A DNA stretch of 33,544 nt, from assembly GCA_020351305.1 (NCBI GenBank), contig CP070730.1, forward strand, positions 760,713 through 794,256, given 5' to 3'. Source of the stretch: Candidatus Bathyarchaeota archaeon (GTDB lineage: Archaea > Thermoproteota > Bathyarchaeia > Bathyarchaeales > SOJC01). This document shows positions 23,720 through 32,288 of the stretch, piece after piece (position 1 is the stretch's first letter; each line of letters starts with the position of its first letter). Position numbers and translations under genes: made by a program. Under the pieces are notes generated by a model. The model did not search any database. It was not told the origin of the DNA and saw only the letters and a list, made by a program, of their open reading frames with translations.

Positions 23720-24280
23720 TCAATTGTACTTTTTGCATATTGCTACATGGCATTTTATGCTACTATCGGTTTCTAATAATCTAGTCTTTAGTTTTGCGTT
23801 TTTTAAGAGCTTAGTGAAAGACTGCTTGGTAAAGCATTTCTTCAAACCTGTGGCAATTATCAGAGCCTTCGGTTTTGTGATACGTTTTATCTCTTGAAGA
23901 GTGTTTCTCGGGTCAGGCATGTTCTGTAATAGTGTTATAACAATGGCAGTGTCAAAACAGCCATGACGGAAAGGTGTATTGTCTGCATCAGCTAAGACAA
24001 GGCAAATATTCATTGAACGTTTTATTAAACGGTCTACTTTTCTCAACATACCTTTTGATATATCCAACCCGACAAAATCACTAGAAATATTCAAAATTTC
24101 CGAAATCAAAAGACCAGTTCCACAACCCAGGTCAAGAATAAACCTCTGTTTCCCAAACTCTAGATTTTCGACAACAGCTTTAATCTTACGATTTTGCTCC
24201 ACACCGTAGCGATTGTTATATAGATGTGAGGTGTTGTTGTAATATTGCATGTGAAGACGTTTTTCTTTCCACTCCGCCAT
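23720..24280 (-). CDS. Class I SAM-dependent methyltransferase (UbiE-like)
   Basis: A protein of 186 residues. Motif I is FILDLGCGTGLLISEIL, followed by the acidic residue that binds the ribose (FVGLDISKGML), LVLADADNTPF and FDTAIVITLLQNMPDP, the post-motif sequence of the UbiE/COQ5 and MerR-like Methyltransf_11 group. The N-terminal YYNNTSHLYNNRYGVEQNRK resembles the entry helix of small-molecule methyltransferases. The substrate is not predictable. It is divergent from nucS with about 56 bases between them. Confidence 0.82.
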   Translation of the reverse strand: MAEWKEKRLHMQYYNNTSHLYNNRYGVEQNRKIKAVVENLEFGKQRFILDLGCGTGLLISEILNISSDFVGLDISKGMLRKVDRLIKRSMNICLVLADADNTPFRHGCFDTAIVITLLQNMPDPRNTLQEIKRITKPKALIIATGLKKCFTKQSFTKLLKNAKLKTRLLETDSSIKCHVAICKKYN

Positions 24281-24336
24281 AATATGTCAGAAGTTTTATG
24301 TAAAATACATCTACTAAAGGTTTGTAGGCGAAAAAT

Positions 24337-25116
24337 GTGGCTAGTCAAAACCATGGTCTCGTTATGGAAAATCCAACAATTAACGAGGAAATTCAAAATT
24401 TAATTAAGAAAGTACTTGCTCATCGCGAATTCCTGCTCTTGATTGGAAACTGCTGGATAACCTATAAAGGCAGAGCCAGCAGCCAGCTTGAACCAGGAGA
24501 ACGTCTAGTCGTAATAAAAGAAGATGGTTCTGTTCTTGTTCACAGACCAAATGGATATGAAGCAGTAAATTGGCAACCACCTGGATGCATTTTCCGATCA
24601 CGGGTTGAAGATGGTGTTTTACATATTACAGCAATACGTCGCAAACCCACAGAATCTCTGAGCATATACTTCAACCTTATCTACTTACTCTCTGCAATGA
24701 AGCTGAAAGATCATGGCAAGTTCACGCTTTATGCTAGTGAAGAGGATATGCAGAAAGCTATCTTGTTGTATCCATCCATTCTAGAGGAAGGATTCAAACC
24801 AATTAGCTATGAGAAGAAAGTTGAGCCCGGCTTCATAGATGTCTATGGCATAGATAAAGAAGGTAAATTTGTCATTGTGGAGATCAAGCGGAAAGCTGCT
24901 GGGCGTGATGCCGTGCTGCAATTGTCTAAATATATGCAGGCTGTACAAAGCATGGTTAACCGAGAAGTGCGAGGTATACTTGCAGCACCAGATGTTACTA
25001 AAGGAACACAGCGACTGTTAGCTACGCTTGGTCTATCGTTCAAGCCCCTTAATCCACGAAAATGCGCTGAAATTCTTCACAAGTCCCAATCACTAAAGCT
25101 TGAAGATTTCTTTTAA
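24337..25116 (+). CDS. nucS: Mismatch-specific endonuclease NucS/EndoMS
   Basis: A protein of 259 residues, normal for NucS. The N-terminal DNA-binding half has RASSQLEPGERLVVIKEDGSVLVHRPNG and NWQPPG. The C-terminal PD-(D/E)XK nuclease half has GFIDVYGID, VIVEIKRK (catalytic Asp, Glu, Lys) and QLSKYM. NucS cuts both strands at mismatches and replaces MutS-MutL in many archaea. Neither half is damaged. The start is GTG 24337 with AGGCGA before it; ATG 24364 is a less supported alternative. NucS often ends in a PCNA-binding motif; the LKLEDFF end here is consistent with that. Confidence 0.93.
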   Translation: MASQNHGLVMENPTINEEIQNLIKKVLAHREFLLLIGNCWITYKGRASSQLEPGERLVVIKEDGSVLVHRPNGYEAVNWQPPGCIFRSRVEDGVLHITAIRRKPTESLSIYFNLIYLLSAMKLKDHGKFTLYASEEDMQKAILLYPSILEEGFKPISYEKKVEPGFIDVYGIDKEGKFVIVEIKRKAAGRDAVLQLSKYMQAVQSMVNREVRGILAAPDVTKGTQRLLATLGLSFKPLNPRKCAEILHKSQSLKLEDFF

Positions 25117-25182
25117 TCACCACACTGGAAACAAAAATCTTTTTAATGTCCGCTTGAAAGACTGTTTTTTTCGGTGGGTTTG

Positions 25183-26385
25183 ATGGCGAAGATATCTATC
25201 AGTGAAGAAGAGCTTAAAGAGCGAATTAAGCATGTTCGGGAAATACTTGTTAAAAGGGAAATTGATGCCCTTTATCTTACAAAAGGCATTAGCTTTTTTT
25301 ATTTGACGGGTTTTTCCCACATTGCTACAGAACGACCTGCTGCATTGGTCATTCCGGTGGATGGCGAAATTACATTTATGGGACCATTATTGGAAGTTGA
25401 TCATATTCCGCTAAAAACACAGCTAATAGGGGATATCAGAACTTACTTTGATTACCCTGGAAAAAAACATCCCATTGACTATTTTGCAGATTTCTTGAAA
25501 GATATGGGATTGGCGAACAGGCAGATAGGTACTGATAACATGGCTGGTGCTGCAGGAATTTGGGGGTATAGGGGACCTCCAATCAATGAGAAACTACCGA
25601 AAGCCAAGTTTGTCCTTGCTCGAGATATTATCGAAAAAATGCGCTTAATAAAATCTGAAGAAGAGATTGGACTTGTACGAGAAAGCGCAAAGTGGGCAAA
25701 CCTAGCTCATTCCTTGCTTCAAGAGTACACCGCGTCTGACCTTTTTGACCTTGAAATAGCTGCGGTGGCTAGCCATGAAGCATCAATAATTATGAAGAAA
25801 ACTTTGGGATTGAATTATGTGCCCCAACGCTGGGGACGTTATCCAGCAAGTGCAGGCTTCCGGGGACAAGTTGGAGAGATGTCCGCTATCCCCCATTCAA
25901 TAGCCGTACAGCGACCTATGAAAAATGGTGATGTGCTTGTAACAGGCGCTGGAGCTGACGTAGATGGTTATAGTTGCGAGCTTGAGCGAACCATGATTTT
26001 AGGCAAACCCACGGAGAAACAGGAGAAATACTTCAAGGTTATGTTGCAAGCGCAAGACGAAGCTTTTGGAACCTTAAAACCAGGGGTAAAATGTAGCACA
26101 GTAGATAAAGCGACAGCAAGAGTATTCAAGAAAGCTGGTTTCCACAAACTGATGCGACATCATACTGGCCACGGTCTAGGACTAGAAGGTCACGAACCAC
26201 CATGGCTAGATATTGGAAATGATGCTACTTTGAAGCCTGGAATGATCATAAGCTGTGAACCAGGCATCTATGAACCAAGCTTTGGCGGATTCAGACACTC
26301 TGACACTGTACTAATCACCAAAGATGGGACAGAAATGATAACCTACTACCCTAGAGATTTGGAATCCTTATCAATTCCAACCTAG
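25183..26385 (+). CDS. M24 (pita-bread) hydrolase with altered metal ligands
   Basis: A protein of 400 residues with the creatinase-like N-terminal domain and a C-terminal pita-bread domain, as in Xaa-Pro peptidases and creatinases. The His-type motif HHTGHGLGLEGHEPP and SCEPGIY (His330, Glu359) are kept. The other metal positions differ: the first Asp is Gly255 (VTGAGADVDGY), the second is Glu266 (CELERT) and the last Glu is Ser373 (GGFRHSDTVLIT). It may therefore be a metal-independent hydrolase like creatinase or use a different centre, not an ordinary dipeptidase. GGTG at 25173-25176 supports ATG 25183. Confidence 0.8.
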   Translation: MAKISISEEELKERIKHVREILVKREIDALYLTKGISFFYLTGFSHIATERPAALVIPVDGEITFMGPLLEVDHIPLKTQLIGDIRTYFDYPGKKHPIDYFADFLKDMGLANRQIGTDNMAGAAGIWGYRGPPINEKLPKAKFVLARDIIEKMRLIKSEEEIGLVRESAKWANLAHSLLQEYTASDLFDLEIAAVASHEASIIMKKTLGLNYVPQRWGRYPASAGFRGQVGEMSAIPHSIAVQRPMKNGDVLVTGAGADVDGYSCELERTMILGKPTEKQEKYFKVMLQAQDEAFGTLKPGVKCSTVDKATARVFKKAGFHKLMRHHTGHGLGLEGHEPPWLDIGNDATLKPGMIISCEPGIYEPSFGGFRHSDTVLITKDGTEMITYYPRDLESLSIPT

Positions 26386-26395
26386 TATTCAGACT

Positions 26396-26773
26396 TTGTT
26401 CAGAAACCCAAGAGGTTTCAGAAAATTGAAAAGGAAGAAAAAAAAGGAGCTGCAAGGAAAAATCTCTGAGACAAGCCATTACAGAAAAATTGCAGTTGCA
26501 GGTCTAATCATTGGCATAATTCTCATCATCTTAGGACAACTACCGCAGCTTCCAGCTTTATTCATTATAGGCTACACACTAACCTTCATCTGCACAGGAG
26601 CAACATCCTTCTTCACTGTTCTAAAGTGGCAACACTCAAAAGCTTTGGAGAAAGAGATTGAGCAAGAAACAAAACCTCCTCCAGTAACAGCATGTCCTCG
26701 ATGTGGCACCACAGCTAAAGCAAATGCTACATATTGTCCAAAATGCGGCAAAAAGTTCAAAGCCAAAGAGTAA
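26396..26773 (+). CDS. Small membrane protein with C-terminal zinc ribbon
   Basis: A protein of 125 residues. A strongly basic N-terminus (RKLKRKKKKELQ) is followed by two hydrophobic helices (about 33-50 and 55-75), a charged linker with PPP, and a zinc ribbon CPRCGTTAKANATYCPKCGKKF. The family is unknown to me; such zinc-ribbon membrane proteins are common in archaea and lack assigned functions. The start is TTG 26396, ten bases after the M24 stop, with no obvious ribosome site, so coupling to the M24 gene is possible. Confidence 0.6.
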   Translation: MFRNPRGFRKLKRKKKKELQGKISETSHYRKIAVAGLIIGIILIILGQLPQLPALFIIGYTLTFICTGATSFFTVLKWQHSKALEKEIEQETKPPPVTACPRCGTTAKANATYCPKCGKKFKAKE

Positions 26774-26836
26774 TGATCCCAGGCGAAAACCATTATCTCT
26801 ACAAATACACTTAAATTCCCCTCTCCCCTCCTGATA

Positions 26837-27169
26837 ATGGCGATACTCATGGTGTTTTGTTCCAATTGTGGCAAAGAACTTCATGAAGATGCGAATTTCT
26901 GTCCCAAATGTGGTGAGAGAACTCGGAAAGGTGTAGAAGCAGGCATATCAACTCCCTTGGAAGATTTAAAGGTAGCCTTTTCCAAAATGAGTGAAGAGCT
27001 TGAGAAAGCTTTCTCTATAGCAGGGAGAGAGATGGAGAAGGCTGTCAAGACTGCCAGAGATAGAATCAAAGAAGCCACTACCAGAGAGCCCCTGACCTGT
27101 CCTCATTGTGGAAAAGAAAATTCTTCTGATGCTAAGTTTTGCTTCCAGTGTGGCAAGAAGCTAAGCTAA
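26837..27169 (+). CDS. Double zinc-ribbon protein with amphipathic helix
   Basis: A protein of 110 residues. It is made of two zinc ribbons (CSNCGKELHEDANFCPKCG near residue 8 and CPHCGKENSSDAKFCFQCG near residue 88) joined by a 50-residue charged helix rich in Glu, Lys and Ala. Two-ribbon proteins of this kind usually act as protein or nucleic-acid adaptors. A TATA-like TTAAATT lies at about 26811. ATG 26849 is an alternative start, just before the first Cys motif. Confidence 0.7.
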   Translation: MAILMVFCSNCGKELHEDANFCPKCGERTRKGVEAGISTPLEDLKVAFSKMSEELEKAFSIAGREMEKAVKTARDRIKEATTREPLTCPHCGKENSSDAKFCFQCGKKLS

Positions 27170-27188
27170 CAACTTCGCAAGTGCAAAC

Positions 27189-28553
27189 TTAGGCGTACTG
27201 CGTTATCTTTCTCTGTGTCCTAGCATTAATTATCAATCTACTGTTTCTTATCCAACGCTGAATCGGGATGTGAAACTGACTTGAAATCCTTTGCAAGGCC
27301 TGTTCAAGAGTGCTAAACTTTAATGGATGTTGTCGCACTGCATTCCGCACGTTTTCCCTCACCTGCCACACTCCCACTGGCATAATATAGCCAGGTCTTG
27401 CTTCGCGAAAAACAATAACCATCGCTTGGCGCCTTTCTTTCACTAGAAGCTCACATGCTGCCAGTCTAGCTGCATAATAACACCCGCCGATACTCGCATA
27501 GGTTGTACGCCCCTCATTCCCTTCCCAATCTCCATACATCACAATATTCTTCCCACCTGGATTCCATACAGTTCCTGGGTACCATGCCTCTATAGCTTCG
27601 TAACCCCAAGCATCCGGAATCATTAAAACTTCAAATTGATTCTCAAGGTATGAAGATTCGTAGAGACGATATTCGTTAATCAATGGATATGCCTTAACCT
27701 TATTCATTAACTCCTTTGAGACAATGCTGTCTACTGCAGTGATGCTCCAACGCGTCGGCACCAACCGCCTTTGTTGTTTTATGCCAAAAGCCCCAACGCT
27801 GAATGCTCTTTGAATCTTAGTAACCATCACACCGTTTTTATAAAGTCCTAAAACTGCTGGAGTAGCTTTCAAATCCAGATCATAATAGGCTTTCTCAACA
27901 TGGTGATCCCAACGGGCTGAAGCCACTCGTAAATCTCTAATTGGTGCTGACGGGCCGAAAGGCTGAATATCATCATTTAAAACTATTAATCCCCTTGGTT
28001 TCTTTTTTAGAGACAACTCAGTGTCAGTTGCATTGGAAGCTAACGCCAGTTCCCGAGTCATGTCCATAATCTTGCCCTCTTCCTCAAAGCGGCGTACATG
28101 CACTCGATGTTTGCCCCTGATGAGCATCGAGCGGAAGCCAACAATTTCATCTATTGTCTTTCCAAACCAAAGTTCCGGTATATCGTAAAGGCTTGTGTCT
28201 TCATGAACTGGGGGCACCAAGGGTCCCGCGTAAACATAGGGATAACCGATTCGCCCAACAAAAACACTGGGTGGTGAAACCCCATCGATATCTAAATCCT
28301 TGATAAGTGGTATTGTACGCATGAAAGAATTCACGCGAACCACGACGGGACAACGCGTCTTTCCGCAAAGCATTCGTGAACCTTTACAGGCTACGCATAG
28401 ACCTGCCTTACTTTGTTCTGCAACCAACAGGTTTCTGTTATCGGTAAACTCATTCGTTAAAGCTGGTTTATCAAGGAGCTCAAATATCCAGCGATTATCC
28501 TTACATGCAACGCGTGCTCTGCCTTTGCTAACCCGACCTCTCACACTTGTCAC
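27189..28553 (-). CDS. Archaeal DNA repair protein of the Nre family
   Basis: A protein of 454 residues matching the NreA/NreB family. It has an N-terminal four-Cys zinc finger (CVACKGSRMLCGKTRCP, about 53-69), the conserved block PPSVFVGRIGYPYVYAGP, the RASARWDHH-like stretch VASARWDHHVEKAYYDLD and the FGPSAP motif. Nre proteins take part in repair of DNA damage such as crosslinks, with the proliferating clamp. The usual C-terminal PCNA-binding box is not evident; the protein ends RKITQYA. It starts with GTG. It lies convergent to the double zinc-ribbon gene. Confidence 0.88.
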   Translation of the reverse strand: MTSVRGRVSKGRARVACKDNRWIFELLDKPALTNEFTDNRNLLVAEQSKAGLCVACKGSRMLCGKTRCPVVVRVNSFMRTIPLIKDLDIDGVSPPSVFVGRIGYPYVYAGPLVPPVHEDTSLYDIPELWFGKTIDEIVGFRSMLIRGKHRVHVRRFEEEGKIMDMTRELALASNATDTELSLKKKPRGLIVLNDDIQPFGPSAPIRDLRVASARWDHHVEKAYYDLDLKATPAVLGLYKNGVMVTKIQRAFSVGAFGIKQQRRLVPTRWSITAVDSIVSKELMNKVKAYPLINEYRLYESSYLENQFEVLMIPDAWGYEAIEAWYPGTVWNPGGKNIVMYGDWEGNEGRTTYASIGGCYYAARLAACELLVKERRQAMVIVFREARPGYIMPVGVWQVRENVRNAVRQHPLKFSTLEQALQRISSQFHIPIQRWIRNSRLIINARTQRKITQYA

Positions 28554-28630
28554 TCAATTAAGAATAGAATAGTAGGCTGCATAAAAAGAAAGTCGATATC
28601 TATATGCTTAATTTCCCTACATGAGCGAAT

Positions 28631-29914
28631 CTAAGGAAAGCTTCTCCTTATCGTGCGTGGAAACGGGATTGTGTCTATTATATTGTCCAAGTCAAGCAGC
28701 CACATGAGTAACCGTTCTACACCTAGCCCGAATCCCGCATGAGGCACCGTGCCGTATCTCCGCATGTCAATATACCATTCATAATCCTCCACTCGCAAGC
28801 CTGACTCTTCAATCCTTCTAATCAACTCGTCCTTGTCGTCTTCTCTAGCACCACCGGTTGTCAACTCCCCTATCCTAGGGACCAGCATGTCCACAGACAT
28901 GGCTATTTTTGGTCTGTCTCTGTAGGTTTTACAGTAGAAGGCCTTTATCTCCTTTGGATAATCATAAACAAAAAAGGGTTCCCCAAACTCTTCAGCCAAT
29001 GATTTTTCCTCGTCATAACCAAGGTCTTCACCCCACTTTAAGCCAAAACCTTTCCTCTGCAACCTTTCGATTGCTTCTTTGTAGTCTATTCTTGGGAAAG
29101 GTGGCTTGGCTTTCAGTAATTTTTCTGGGTTCACTTCCAATTCTTCAAGCTCTGATTTGCAGCGTTGTGCCACATTTTGGCACACATAGCTAACTAAGTC
29201 TTCTTCGATTTGCATAACATCCTTCATGTCTGCAAAAGCCCACTCTGGCTCCACGTGCCAGTACTCTGTAAGATGGCGGATCGTTCGGCTTTTCTCAGCT
29301 CTAAAGGAGGGTGCGCAAGTGTAAATCTTCTCTAATGAGTAAATTAGGATCTCAGAATATAACTGAGCGCTTTGCGTCAGATATAGGTCTCTATCAAAAT
29401 ACTTGGCGTGAAACAAGGTGGACCCACCTTCACATGCGCTAGTTATGAACATGGGTGGAGAGATTTCTATGAAGCCCCTTTCTCTAAAGAATTTATGCGT
29501 TAGCCTCAAGACTTCGCTTCTGGTTCTCATAACAAGATTCATCTTTCTACTTCTCAACCAGAGATGCCTAACATCTCTAAGAAACTCCTCACTTAGATCC
29601 TTGGAAATCGGGAACCTTTCAGCTAGACCAATGATTGCCATTTTTTCAATGGAGATTTCATACCCGCCAGGAGCACGTTTGTCTGTTTTCACAGTTCCTT
29701 CAAGGGAGGATGAGGATTCGATGGTTATTTTTTCCGCTTCCTTCCATGCTTGTGTTCCTTCTTTCACTATTACTTGTATTATTCCAGTAGCGTCGCGGAT
29801 TAGCATGAAGATAGTTTTCTTGCTTTCTCGTTTTCTGTAGATCCATCCTCGAATACTAACATGTTCGCCTTCATGTTTGCCTGCAAGTATTTCTTGGATT
29901 GGTATGAAAGTCAT
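28631..29914 (-). CDS. asnS: Asparaginyl-tRNA synthetase (archaeal type)
   Basis: A class IIb aminoacyl-tRNA synthetase of about 427 residues. The N-terminal OB fold for anticodon binding is seen in VSIRGWIYRKRESKKTIFMLIRD. Motif 2 is FRAEKSRTIRHLTEYWHVEPE, where the EYWH stretch is typical of AsnRS and not AspRS. Motif 3 is GFGLGVERLLMWL. It charges tRNA-Asn directly with asparagine, so the organism need not rely only on the transamidation route. I chose ATG 29914, which has GAGAGAT at a good distance; a TTG lies five codons upstream. The minus-strand TATA (CTTAAGTATTTAGG, about 29949-29962) fits its promoter. Confidence 0.92.
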   Translation of the reverse strand: MTFIPIQEILAGKHEGEHVSIRGWIYRKRESKKTIFMLIRDATGIIQVIVKEGTQAWKEAEKITIESSSSLEGTVKTDKRAPGGYEISIEKMAIIGLAERFPISKDLSEEFLRDVRHLWLRSRKMNLVMRTRSEVLRLTHKFFRERGFIEISPPMFITSACEGGSTLFHAKYFDRDLYLTQSAQLYSEILIYSLEKIYTCAPSFRAEKSRTIRHLTEYWHVEPEWAFADMKDVMQIEEDLVSYVCQNVAQRCKSELEELEVNPEKLLKAKPPFPRIDYKEAIERLQRKGFGLKWGEDLGYDEEKSLAEEFGEPFFVYDYPKEIKAFYCKTYRDRPKIAMSVDMLVPRIGELTTGGAREDDKDELIRRIEESGLRVEDYEWYIDMRRYGTVPHAGFGLGVERLLMWLLDLDNIIDTIPFPRTIRRSFP

Positions 29915-30005
29915 GATTATCTCTCTCAAATTCTTGTGCGATTCTAGCCTAAATACTTAAGCCATAAACGGTTAACATTGGCTGATAGGCGCCTTGCCGG
30001 AATGG

Positions 30006-30048
30006 TTATAAAATCACTTCAGGCCCAAATATACTTGTGAAAGGCCTG
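30006..30048 (+). promoter_or_regulatory. Orphan plus-strand promoter with inverted repeat
   Basis: TTATAAAAT (30006-30014) is a good archaeal TATA box pointing right. A perfect 6-bp inverted repeat CAGGCC...GGCCTG (30020-30025, 30043-30048) spans the expected transcription start. The only reading frame it could serve is 12 codons from GTG 30037 to TAA. A small RNA antisense to the 3' end of the prenyltransferase gene is possible. Confidence 0.35.
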
Positions 30049-30088
30049 CTTTCAACTATCTACCTCTTTGTCTAACCCTTTCTTTACA

Positions 30089-30967
30089 TCAAAAAGTCCC
30101 AGCTAGGAATGCTAACAAAGCGACAAAAAACCAAAACAAGTTGCGATTCTTAATCCTTCTTGCATTTTCCCTTGAATAATTTGAGAGTAATGAAATAGAT
30201 GCTAGGATCAGCCCAATATCAGTTAAAATAACAAATGGAAGATACCAAAAAGTAACAATCTCTACAAGCCATGGCAGAGGAGTTAGCGAAACAGCTGAGA
30301 GATAAAATATAACGGCAACCACCGCTGCATTTCGTTCTCCGTAGAGCACTGCAACTGTTTTTATGTTGCTTTCTTTGTCCCCCTGAAGGTCAACTATCCC
30401 CTTAGTAATCTCACGTCCTGTATTTGACAAAAACACCAAAGCCAAGAATACTCCAGTCGTCACCAGCAATCCCCTTCCAATGACAAAGCTTCCATAAGCA
30501 AAAGGTATCGTAATGCATGTACTTACAAGTAAGTTACCAGGCAAACCAGTGCTTTTCCCCTTCGTTACATATAAAACTACAATAGTCCATGATACAACAG
30601 CTATGACCAGGCACTGCCAATTAGGGATTGGGCTTGTTACCAAAGCTGCTACCAGACCGATAATAGTCATACATAGGGCAAAAGATAGCGTTTCTTTCGG
30701 GGTGACCTTCCCACTTGGGATTGGCCTTTTAGGCTCATTTATGGCATCGATTCCTCTGTCGTAATAATCGTTTATCGCCATTGCTGCACCAGTCAACGAG
30801 AAACCAGTTATAAAACCAAGCACCAAATTTTGGGATTGCTGGAAAACTGCGGCTCTGGCAGCTAACGCAGCCCCAACAATCACCGCAAAACCCATCATTA
30901 TGCTGTTAACAGGGCGAATCAATTTTGTAAAAGCAGCTAATCTATCTAACATAATTTGTGCTCTCAT
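30089..30967 (-). CDS. UbiA-family prenyltransferase, likely geranylgeranylglyceryl-phosphate geranylgeranyltransferase (DGGGPS)
   Basis: An integral membrane protein of 292 residues with eight or nine hydrophobic segments. The two Mg-diphosphate motifs are clear: NDYYDRGID (66-74, followed by EPKRPIPSG) and DLQGDKESN. The KRPIPSGKV pattern is typical of archaeal DGGGP synthase, which adds the second geranylgeranyl chain in ether-lipid synthesis. Other UbiA functions are less likely from the motif wording. Its ATG overlaps the stop of the antiporter gene by four bases (ATGA). Confidence 0.85.
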   Translation of the reverse strand: MRAQIMLDRLAAFTKLIRPVNSIMMGFAVIVGAALAARAAVFQQSQNLVLGFITGFSLTGAAMAINDYYDRGIDAINEPKRPIPSGKVTPKETLSFALCMTIIGLVAALVTSPIPNWQCLVIAVVSWTIVVLYVTKGKSTGLPGNLLVSTCITIPFAYGSFVIGRGLLVTTGVFLALVFLSNTGREITKGIVDLQGDKESNIKTVAVLYGERNAAVVAVIFYLSAVSLTPLPWLVEIVTFWYLPFVILTDIGLILASISLLSNYSRENARRIKNRNLFWFFVALLAFLAGTF

Positions 30968-32184
30968 TTTCGGAGTTTAAACAACAACGGTGCTATTGAT
31001 GTAACAATGTTTGTTACGATTATGATGTTTGTTATTATTGCAGGGTAGAGATAAGCGTAGGGAACAGTTGGGCTTAACTCTCTAAAAAGTAGAATACTTA
31101 GAGTTGCATTTGCCAATCCTATTCCACACATAAAGGTCATGAAACGACGGAACCGAAACATATCGCTTTTCCATGTTGCAATAGTTGCAGCTGCGTGACG
31201 AAAAATCAAGTTCACCGAGACAATTATCACAGCATATAGAATGCCTATCCAAATCGTTATTCCCTCGCCTCCACCAACGTTATAAATTAATCCAAGAAAA
31301 ACAAAGAAGAAAGCGCGAATAAGAAAGGCCAATTCTCCTTGGGTACGTTTCATGAAATCTTTGATTTCACTCAGATAAGCCAAATCAAGTTTTAACTTCA
31401 GCGTATTGAAAATCTCTCTGTCATTGCCAAGCATTAGACCAAAAAGAAGAGCAGTTAGTGGCCCGCTTCCTCCTAAAACTTCAGAAGTTGCATAGCAACC
31501 AATAAGCACACCTAAGGTGAACATGTAAGTATACTCCTCTTTCCTGATGTGATAGAGCATCCTTATCCAAACAATTCCCACTACAGCACCTAAGACTGCG
31601 CCTATAGCGAATTTTCCTAGAATAGTAACAACAGTTTGGGGGATATCTACAAGTCCTCTTAGGTAGGTTTGTAGTATAGCCAGAACTAAGACAATGTTCA
31701 ACACATCAGTTATCGTTGACTCTAACGATAAAGTGACTTCAACCTCTTTGTTTATATCCAATTTTGAAACTAGCGGTATGATAACTACTGAGCTTGTTCC
31801 AGCCGTCATAGGTCCAAGCATTAGCGCTTCAAGCCACTGAAATCCCAGTATGAAATGGGCAAACAAGGTGACGAATGCTGCTGCTGAAGTGATGTATAAG
31901 ATTGCAAGAATGGCAGCTCTGAAGCTTTGGGAAATAACCTTATAAATGTCCATGTTCAGCCCTCCTTCAAATAGTATCATCATCAGAGTGAGAGTTGTTA
32001 AGAAGGGAGTGATGGGGTCAACGTCTGCTGGGGAAAATACATTCAAAACTGGACCAAGAATTATTCCAATAAGGATCAGAAACAAGCTGCTTGGGAGCCC
32101 AGTCTTCTTAAATAGTAGATTTGATAGAAAGCCAACAAATATTATCCCGCCTACTATCGAAAAGACTGTTATAGCATTGATCAT
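30964..32184 (-). CDS. CPA-type cation/proton antiporter
   Basis: A membrane protein of 406 residues with about 12-13 hydrophobic segments and a Na+/H+ exchanger domain. It has LFEGGLNMD in an early segment and the ion-binding segment LSLESTITDVLNIVL. In NhaP-type exchangers the latter reads N-D; here a Thr precedes the Asp. GPMTAGTSSVVIIPLVSKL fits the unwound segment. It probably exchanges Na+ or K+ for protons. It is translationally coupled to the prenyltransferase gene. Confidence 0.87.
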   Translation of the reverse strand: MINAITVFSIVGGIIFVGFLSNLLFKKTGLPSSLFLILIGIILGPVLNVFSPADVDPITPFLTTLTLMMILFEGGLNMDIYKVISQSFRAAILAILYITSAAAFVTLFAHFILGFQWLEALMLGPMTAGTSSVVIIPLVSKLDINKEVEVTLSLESTITDVLNIVLVLAILQTYLRGLVDIPQTVVTILGKFAIGAVLGAVVGIVWIRMLYHIRKEEYTYMFTLGVLIGCYATSEVLGGSGPLTALLFGLMLGNDREIFNTLKLKLDLAYLSEIKDFMKRTQGELAFLIRAFFFVFLGLIYNVGGGEGITIWIGILYAVIIVSVNLIFRHAAATIATWKSDMFRFRRFMTFMCGIGLANATLSILLFRELSPTVPYAYLYPAIITNIIIVTNIVTSIAPLLFKLRK

Positions 32185-32288
32185 GTAATCCCCTTAAAGG
32201 TGCGTGTGGACTTTTATGCTTTACGCGCGGGTATTTTTAACAATAATGTAAATTTGATGCTCCTCTTGGTTAGTAATTCTATGTTTTA

